Assembly: GCA_012271225.1 (NCBI GenBank)
Contig: JAAXGS010000173.1
Span: 1 to 6,336, forward strand
Reading direction: 5' to 3'
Origin: Dehalococcoidia bacterium
GTDB taxonomy: Bacteria > Chloroflexota > Dehalococcoidia > UBA6926
Length of the DNA stretch: 6,336 nucleotides
Shown here: piece by piece, positions 3,801 to 6,336 of the stretch
How the letters are laid out: each line of letters begins with the position of its first letter
Numbering within the stretch: the stretch's first letter is position 1
Program-made: the position numbers and the translations under genes
The notes under the pieces: generated by a model
Database searches by the model: none
What the model was told of the DNA's origin: nothing
Seen by the model: the letters and a program-made list of their open reading frames with translations, nothing else

Positions 3801-6336
3801 AATATCCGCACGGACCCCCTGCCGTACACCGAGACCGCCAACGCTGACGCCGGACAGACCACGCTGGTCGTGAAGCAGTCATCGAGGCTGGCGGACGACG
3901 GCACCGGGAACGTGGAGAGCGCGAACGTCTGCGAGTACGTCTCAACCGAGCCTCTGGCCGGCCACGGCGACAGTGTCCGCACGTTCTACGTCAGGACGGA
4001 TTTCTGCGACGCCATCGACGGCTACAAGACGCTGGTGTTTGAGACGGAGACCGTCGTGACGAGCAGCACGGAGACCCGGACCAAGACACTCCGCACCATC
4101 CTGCGGAACCCGATTGGCGCGATGCAGCCCCCGGATCCCGGGATGGAGCCGTTCTTCACGGACGACAGCACAACCCGCGCCGTGGCGGAGAACACGCCGC
4201 CCGGCGAGGACATCGGCACTCCCGTCACCGCGGAGAACCCCGCAAACGCTACCCTCACGTATGCGCTGCTCTCACCCGGCTCGAGGATCTTCGACATCGA
4301 TTCCTCCACCGGTCAGCTCAGGACCCGCGCGGCCCTGAACTATGAGACCCGCATCGTGTACAACGTGGTCGTCACGGTCACCGATAACAACCCGGATGAC
4401 TCTGCCGATGACAGCATCACCGTGGTCATCAGCGTCACGGACGTGTCAGAGGCCGATAGCCCCGGAACGGTCACGCTCTCCACGGGGCAGCCGCAGGTTG
4501 GAGAGGAGATCACCGCCAGCCTGCTTGATCGGGACGGCGGCATCGAGAACCTGGAATGGCACTGGGAGAGTTCCGCGGACGGCTCCACGGCATGGACGGA
4601 TGTCAGCGGCGCGACGGACGCGTCCTACGAGCCGGTGTCCGATGACGCGGGCAACTTCCTGCGGGCCGTCGCGGACTACGATGACTCGCACGGAGACACC
4701 AAGAGCGCGGTTACCCAGACGGCAGCCGGCGTGAACACGCCGCCGACGTTCACGGGAGCGCCGTTCACGCGCTCCGTGGATGAGAACACCGCATCCGGCC
4801 AGAACGTGGCCGCGGCTGTGGCCGCGACGGACGCGGACAGCGACACGCTGACCTACAGCCTGGGCGGGGATGACGAGCGGCACTTTAACCTGGACAGCGC
4901 CACAGGGCAGATCACCACGCGCCTGGCGCTGAACTTCGAGGAGAGAGAGTCCTACAGCGTCACCGTCACCGCCTCAGACGGCAACGGCGGCTCCGCCACG
5001 GCCGCGGTGACCGTCGACGTGGGCGACGTTGAGGAGCCGCCGGGCAGGATAGACAGACTGTTCGTCCACGTGACAAGCAGCACCTCCCTGCGCGTGTCCT
5101 GGACGCCGCCGGAGAACACCGGCCCGGCGCTCGACAACCAGTCCCGCCGGTTCCGGGTGACAGGCGGGGGCGCGTGGGACGAGTCGTCAATCGGCCGATC
5201 AGCCACGAGCAACACGATCAGCGGCCTGCAGACGGGCGTGGAATACGAAGTGCAAATCCGTGCAGAAAGTGATGAGGGCAACGGACCGTGGTCGGACAGC
5301 GTGTACGGAACGCCCGTGCCCGGTCCGCTGACGGACATCCTGGACGTCGTCACCAACCCGCAGTTCCCGCACTTCAAGGACAGCCTGTCCGTGCAGGTGG
5401 AGTACGAGGTGGAGTTCACCGTTGTCGGCAAGTCCGGCGTCACGGCGCAGGACGTCACGGTGACCGTGAACTCAACTGACCTGGACTCCGTGTGGGTGGT
5501 GGACCCGGCCAGCAACGACGACGCGGATGAGCGGCGTGAGGCGGTTGTCACCCTGGAGGCGGAGTTGGCCGCGCTGGAGGCGGACCTGGCCGCGCTTGAT
5601 CCCGCGTCCGGAACCTACGCTGAGGACAGGTCAGCTCTCCTGTCACAGATTGGCGAAAAGACCAATGACCTTGACAGGGCCAGAGCCAGGCACTTCAGCA
5701 GCGTCGGCAAGCTGGACTTCACGGTGGCCAACTTCACCACCGCGCAGACCGTGACGCTCCGGGGAGACCTGGCGAACGGCCCGCAGAGCATCATCCTGGA
5801 GGCGGAGGGCTATGAGCCCTACACCATCCCGGTGCGGGTGGACCCGTTCGGCATCATCACGGATCAGTCCGCGTTCTACAGCTGCGCCGTGGGGCCGTAC
5901 GACTTCGCCATCGCGCTGCGCGCCATGGATGAGCACCTGATGCACGCGGAGCACCGGGCGGTGACCGCGCAGGCGCAGGGCCTGACCACGGGCGACGCGG
6001 CGGCCGGCATGCTGAGCCTCCTGCGGCGTCACTACGACGATGAGGTGAAGCCGGCGATGAACGCGGCGAGCATCGCGGAGCACGACGCTCTGAACAGCAT
6101 CCGCGCCGCGCATGACGACGCGTACGATGAGGTGCTGGAGTCCGTGGAGGCCTTCGGGACCTATCAGCAGGCGCTGGATGACCTGCAGGACCTGAAGGAC
6201 GCGTTCGCCGCCGGCGGAGCGTTGACGACGGACCGCTTCCTCGAGGACGGAACGACGCTGCCGGTCGGAACCGCGTTGACGGATGTCCTGATCGCCATTC
6301 AGGCGGACATCGCCACGCTGGAGGCGGAACTGGCCG
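624..6336 (+). CDS. Giant exported cadherin-like / Ig-like / Fn3 repeat surface protein (3' partial)
   Basis: One uninterrupted frame of 1904 codons runs off the right edge; no stop is seen. Order of parts by residue: export signal 1-59; Ig-like 100-195 and 204-302; cadherin-like 304-422 and 423-522; unassigned 523-693; cadherin-like 694-799; Ig-like 801-906; unassigned 907-1174; cadherin-like 1175-1274; Ig-like 1280-1370; cadherin-like 1371-1473; Fn3 1472-1563; beta-region with coiled-coil insertion 1568-1743; helical region 1744-1904. The protein is rich in Asp, Glu, Thr and Ser and has only seven cysteines (525, 533, 978, 1006, 1103, 1128, 1754), all beyond the signal. Cadherin-like repeats in bacteria bind Ca2+ and mediate adhesion or carbohydrate binding; Fn3 and Ig-like modules act as spacers or binding units. 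I infer a cell-surface rod or adhesin. No enzyme motif is visible. The C-terminal anchor is outside the window. Start 624 is preferred; 399 is an in-frame alternative. I do not know a gene name. Confidence 0.93.
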   Translation, partial: MNRQTTLSSGHRDHRAAGHTRRAARSPRFAGPLASMTTALIVSLLLIAVLALGPGAAAAKQLGGGSDGAANGPGSVQSESLMSVISNPLPASGPIVTEQSPGSITLRYSPTFGVLQVGTTVRAILVDDDDPLEDRTYEWFRVSGGVSTSITSGAVTGEVSYTATTADIGYYLRVAFRYRDSSGPNQFVSRTTPYIVYDPTVQTPGVISVRTTDLRVGTVLHAGLDDVNNPDYDTLTWQWQRPGATPSSWVDITMGVTTIEDAPHISVYTVAPADVGGPIRVIASYDDSLDTGQTVTRVTNDVLNSAPRFDEHVASAREYLIRRVAENSPGDTNVGAPFSATDPDDPDGDDLRYFLTWASPGGHTNFNIDNNGQLTVKTGVTLNYEGTRRFGMVVYVHDGKDANNNSDTSGDDFRYVYVDLIDSPVFDHGDNESLTVGVLTGTAGGTDFGKPVSATDPAGGAVTYTLGGTDMTSFAIDSSSGQLSLASAHSPNINTKSSYDITVTATDASSDTNTIAVTVEVYHTCPSAGAVFCSNLRTAEGDPNVSYIEGTSGSLTPTQTFALNDTTYTITTLRQRVIRLPGQPVSSGAPKPIEVVIDGFEDLPALAPGESFPKEIAADEIAAGGLLADFVGVTMRRQTGGYGDGLFAMNQVANIAQTSATAVRFSWTDRFQWPASSTHKISLYTTPLIIASNPLNLYVREGSVYARYELNDMGHEERVDSPGDLTTFYASFGDPNWSLSGTDADKFGINEMGVLSLNEGLTLDADDPAAQDEYSFDVTAANGIGGSDTVAVTLHVVAADEPGVVTFDPQYVALDQQVTATLDDPDGTPQNVGWQWEHSTDFDIDAWLADPRNNQGTWEDIMGATSAAYTPVAADNIANGDFLIARVEYEDDYNTSTVTSTSVTDVTATTARGDTQYQRNTSTTPVTKATAEGGEILYPGSGTTPLYETQMWPPTPYLTAIVGLDNVWATRIVGSFGCYPVTDPDFPETWMNNLAHLVGLYSDSSCGTPYPRQAQAEGYDAEERYNHHGIKVTAYPGAYRHNPDGSPIYVPQRAAADQTNIRTDPLPYTETANADAGQTTLVVKQSSRLADDGTGNVESANVCEYVSTEPLAGHGDSVRTFYVRTDFCDAIDGYKTLVFETETVVTSSTETRTKTLRTILRNPIGAMQPPDPGMEPFFTDDSTTRAVAENTPPGEDIGTPVTAENPANATLTYALLSPGSRIFDIDSSTGQLRTRAALNYETRIVYNVVVTVTDNNPDDSADDSITVVISVTDVSEADSPGTVTLSTGQPQVGEEITASLLDRDGGIENLEWHWESSADGSTAWTDVSGATDASYEPVSDDAGNFLRAVADYDDSHGDTKSAVTQTAAGVNTPPTFTGAPFTRSVDENTASGQNVAAAVAATDADSDTLTYSLGGDDERHFNLDSATGQITTRLALNFEERESYSVTVTASDGNGGSATAAVTVDVGDVEEPPGRIDRLFVHVTSSTSLRVSWTPPENTGPALDNQSRRFRVTGGGAWDESSIGRSATSNTISGLQTGVEYEVQIRAESDEGNGPWSDSVYGTPVPGPLTDILDVVTNPQFPHFKDSLSVQVEYEVEFTVVGKSGVTAQDVTVTVNSTDLDSVWVVDPASNDDADERREAVVTLEAELAALEADLAALDPASGTYAEDRSALLSQIGEKTNDLDRARARHFSSVGKLDFTVANFTTAQTVTLRGDLANGPQSIILEAEGYEPYTIPVRVDPFGIITDQSAFYSCAVGPYDFAIALRAMDEHLMHAEHRAVTAQAQGLTTGDAAAGMLSLLRRHYDDEVKPAMNAASIAEHDALNSIRAAHDDAYDEVLESVEAFGTYQQALDDLQDLKDAFAAGGALTTDRFLEDGTTLPVGTALTDVLIAIQADIATLEAELA
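921..1208 (+). other. Ig-like repeat A (residues 100-195)
   Basis: This is the most diverged of four related beta-repeats. It shows the opening SPGSITLRYSPTFG, a core Trp at 139, the SYTATTADIGYYLRV strand pair and the ending Y178-R-D180. It corresponds to the W...Y.p...D.G..lra..Y.D pattern of repeats B, C and D. It has only one of the two Trp residues of the W-x-W motif. It is probably a spacer domain; ligand binding cannot be judged. Confidence 0.55.
1233..1529 (+). other. Ig-like repeat B (residues 204-302)
   Basis: It opens PGVISVRTTDLRVGTVLHA, then has W237-Q-W239, SWVDITMG, the strand YTVAPADVGGPIRV and Y285-D-D. This is the same framework as repeats C and D: PG.V....v.vG..l.A.L.D.......W.W..........W.di.ga....Y...a.D.G...ra...YDD. 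It sits directly before the first cadherin-like repeat, an Ig-cadherin pairing that recurs at repeat D. Confidence 0.6.
1533..1889 (+). other. Cadherin-like repeat 1 (residues 304-422)
   Basis: The repeat contains APRF at 306-309, the Glu of VAEN (E326), an Asp-rich ATDPDDPDGDD stretch (D342-D350), FNIDNNGQL (366-374), LNYE (382-385) and VYVHDGKD. These correspond to the Ca-ligating E, DxD and LDYE elements of cadherin repeats, and all are present here. An acidic insertion (about 396-411) lengthens its last hairpin relative to repeats 4 and 5. Confidence 0.75.
1890..2189 (+). other. Cadherin-like repeat 2, degenerate Ca sites (residues 423-522)
   Basis: It keeps the fold landmarks SATDPAGGAVTYTLGG, SFAIDSSSGQLS (Asp477) and YDITVTATD (499-507). 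The usual AENT start is replaced by a Gly/Thr-rich segment, the second Asp of DxD is missing, and the LDYE position reads SPNINTKSSYD. Reduced or absent calcium binding is inferred. It directly follows repeat 1 with no linker. Confidence 0.65.
2190..2702 (+). other. Unassigned module 1 with a close cysteine pair (residues 523-693)
   Basis: I cannot assign this part firmly. It starts with Cys525 and Cys533, close enough to form a disulfide. It has a GSLTPTQTF strand, YTITTL (568-573), an alanine-rich acidic segment (about 600-630), Trp667 and Trp673, and ends HKISLYTT. Its outline (paired Cys, YTI strand, aromatic strand near the end, final S-L-Y strand) recalls an uncharacterised beta-domain that often follows cadherin repeats in large Chloroflexota proteins. 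That is my recollection only. Confidence 0.4.
2703..3020 (+). other. Cadherin-like repeat 3, variant type (residues 694-799)
   Basis: It reads LYVREGSVYARYELND at its start, then W737-S-L-S-G-T-D-A-D-K-F, a GVLSLNEGLTLDADDPA segment, and YSFDVTAANGIGGSDTVAV ending LHVV. WSLSG-TDA-F and the D-x-D-D-P-A step before the Y-x-x-x-V strand match the variant bacterial cadherin-like repeat that has an EG-type start in place of AENT. Calcium ligands are only partly conserved. Confidence 0.6.
3024..3341 (+). other. Ig-like repeat C (residues 801-906)
   Basis: EPGVVTFDPQYVALDQQVTA leads to DDPDG, W834-Q-W836, TWEDIMGATSAAYTPVAAD and VEY889-E-D-D. The framework matches repeats B and D. A 13-residue insertion rich in Asp and Asn (about 840-852) enlarges the loop between W-x-W and the third Trp. 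It separates variant cadherin repeat 3 from the large unassigned module 2. Confidence 0.65.
3342..4145 (+). other. Unassigned module 2, four cysteines (residues 907-1174)
   Basis: About 268 residues without a recognisable family. It is richer in Tyr, Pro, Arg and His than the repeats around it and has Cys978, Cys1006, Cys1103 and Cys1128, spaced 28 and 25 apart as two possible disulfide pairs. The middle part has YNHHG, AYPGAY and PDGSPIYVP; the end is strand-like and Thr-rich (ETETVVTSSTETRTKTLR). It has no transmembrane segment and no catalytic motif I know. As the largest non-repeat block it is the best candidate for a specific binding function. Confidence 0.4.
4146..4445 (+). other. Cadherin-like repeat 4 (residues 1175-1274)
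   Basis: The repeat has EPFF, VAENTPPGEDIGTPV (E1189, N1190), LTYALL, IFDIDSSTGQL (1222-1232), LNYE (1238-1241), VVVTVTDNNPDD and ends VISVTDV. It keeps AENT, D-x-D-S-S-T-G and LNYE. At the ATDxD site it reads AENPANA, so one calcium site should be weakened. Confidence 0.78.
4461..4733 (+). other. Ig-like repeat D (residues 1280-1370)
   Basis: PGTVTLSTGQPQVGEEITA opens the repeat, followed by LLDRDGG, W1312-H-W1314, AWTDVSGATDASYEPV, SDDAGNFLRAV and Y1352-D-D1354. It is the cleanest copy of the four and defines the shared pattern. It is followed after NTPP by cadherin-like repeat 5, giving the cadherin-Ig-cadherin order 4-D-5. Confidence 0.72.
4734..5042 (+). other. Cadherin-like repeat 5 (residues 1371-1473)
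   Basis: A near-canonical repeat: NTPPTF, SVDENTASGQNV (E1387, N1388), AATDADSDTLTYSLGG (D1403, D1405, D1407), HFNLDSATGQI (D1424), LNFEE (1436-1440), YSVTVTASDGNGGSA and VGDVEEPP. All the Ca-binding elements (E, DxDxD, LDYE-type, DG) are present. With repeat 1 it is the copy most likely to bind calcium. Confidence 0.85.
5037..5312 (+). other. Fibronectin type III domain (residues 1472-1563)
   Basis: TSSTSLRVSWTPPENTGP carries the conserved Trp1493 and Pro pair. It is followed by FRVTGGG, a TSNTISGLQTGVEYEVQI strand pair with Tyr1541, and RAESDEGNGPWSDSVYGTP, the usual closing strand with Trp1556. This is a standard Fn3 spacer between the repeat array and the C-terminal region. Codons at 5241-5273 are unusually A/T-ended (8 of 12) compared with neighbouring DNA. 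Confidence 0.85.
5526..5696 (+). other. Coiled-coil helical hairpin (residues 1635-1691)
   Basis: Helix 1 (1635-1659) has leucines at 1644, 1648, 1651, 1655 and 1658, a perfect 4-3-4-3 heptad spacing, with Glu/Asp/Ala between. A Pro-Gly turn (1660-1664) leads to helix 2 (1665-1691), which is richer in Arg, Lys and Gln. The charge contrast of acidic helix 1 against more basic helix 2 fits antiparallel packing. It could also serve oligomerisation. Confidence 0.6.
5553..5594 (+). repeat. 21-bp tandem duplication, one heptad per unit
   Basis: Units 5553-5573 and 5574-5594 differ at only two bases and encode LEAELAA and LEADLAA. A further partial copy, CTGGAGGCGGAACTGGCCG, ends the window (6318-6336, LEAELA). 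A one-heptad tandem unit is how coiled coils lengthen by replication slippage. Confidence 0.7.
5853..6336 (+). other. C-terminal helical region, cut by window end (residues 1744-1904)
   Basis: After a segment with Cys1754 (FYSCAVGPYDF) the sequence becomes almost wholly helical. It is Ala, Glu, Asp and Leu rich with few Gly or Pro, including His-rich stretches (DEHLMHAEHR) and helices around 1800-1863. A short break (DGTTLPVG, 1876-1883) precedes a last helix (1884-1904) that repeats the LEAELA heptad of the earlier hairpin. A second coiled-coil arm probably continues outside the window. No family is recognised. Confidence 0.5.

Larger units (their letters stand above)
5325..5852 (+). other. 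Beta-region split by a coiled-coil hairpin (residues 1568-1743)
   Basis: Strand-like sequence before 1634 (VEYEVEFTVVGKSGV, DVTVTVNSTD, SVWVVD) and after 1691 (KLDFTVANFTTAQTVTL, SIILEAEGYEPYTIPVRV) looks like two halves of one beta-sandwich. Between them residues 1635-1691 form two helices joined by a DPASGTY turn. I do not recognise the family. The layout suggests a helical arm projecting from a beta-domain. Confidence 0.45.

Noticed and set aside
605..5237. CTGCAGACGGG shared by the leader (606-616) and the Fn3 domain (5226-5236)
   Set aside because: Only 11 bases match, the distance is large and no flanking similarity exists; probably chance in a GC-rich sequence.
855..6113. Many minus-strand and other-frame open frames within the giant gene
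   Set aside because: All are shadows of the 624-6336 frame, which shows recognisable domains from end to end; their products are compositionally biased and lack motifs.
1..6336. CRISPR array, transposon ends or DGR template/variable repeats
   Set aside because: There are no regularly spaced identical repeats, no transposase or reverse transcriptase, and no terminal inverted repeats with target duplications.

Overview
The window is dominated by one very long plus-strand gene. It starts at about 624 and is still open at the last base, giving 1904 codons with no stop. Its upstream region (1-623) appears to be regulatory rather than coding. The protein starts with an export signal and continues as a mosaic of extracellular beta-domains: five cadherin-like repeats, four Ig-like repeats with a W-x-W / Y-D-D signature, one fibronectin type III domain and two modules I cannot assign. 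It ends in a beta-region interrupted by a coiled-coil hairpin, followed by a helical region. No second gene, tRNA, rRNA, CRISPR array or mobile element is visible.

Organism: the DNA is GC-rich, third positions are mostly G/C, and the promoter is of ordinary sigma-70 type, so this is a bacterium. The mix of cadherin-like repeats, Ig-like repeats and Fn3 in one giant exported protein resembles large surface proteins I associate with Chloroflexota, especially SAR202/Dehalococcoidia-type marine or soil lineages. This is recollection of style, not a search result. I rate the phylum at about even odds.

Layout. 1-272: GC-block and A-run sequence with short repeats (TGAGCGG and its complement, GCTCA plus an A-run) and no credible gene. 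273-301: a strong promoter, TTGACA, 17 bp, TATTGT with an extended -10 TG. About 308-623: a leader of roughly 315 nt. It holds several hairpins, including two adjacent perfect inverted repeats with CC at the centre; the second is followed by a T-rich stretch and looks like an attenuator or terminator. It also holds a duplicated translation-initiation region, the same GGGCTGCAGA + GGAGG + ATG arrangement at 399 and 624, in frame with each other. 624-6336: the giant gene.

How it fits together: transcription from 273-301 would cross a structured, possibly attenuating leader before reaching the main start at 624. The product would be secreted and probably displayed on the cell surface, where Ca-binding cadherin-like and other beta-repeats form a rod. 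The coiled-coil parts near the right end may be an oligomerisation or spacer element. The C-terminal anchor lies outside the window, so the attachment mode cannot be stated.
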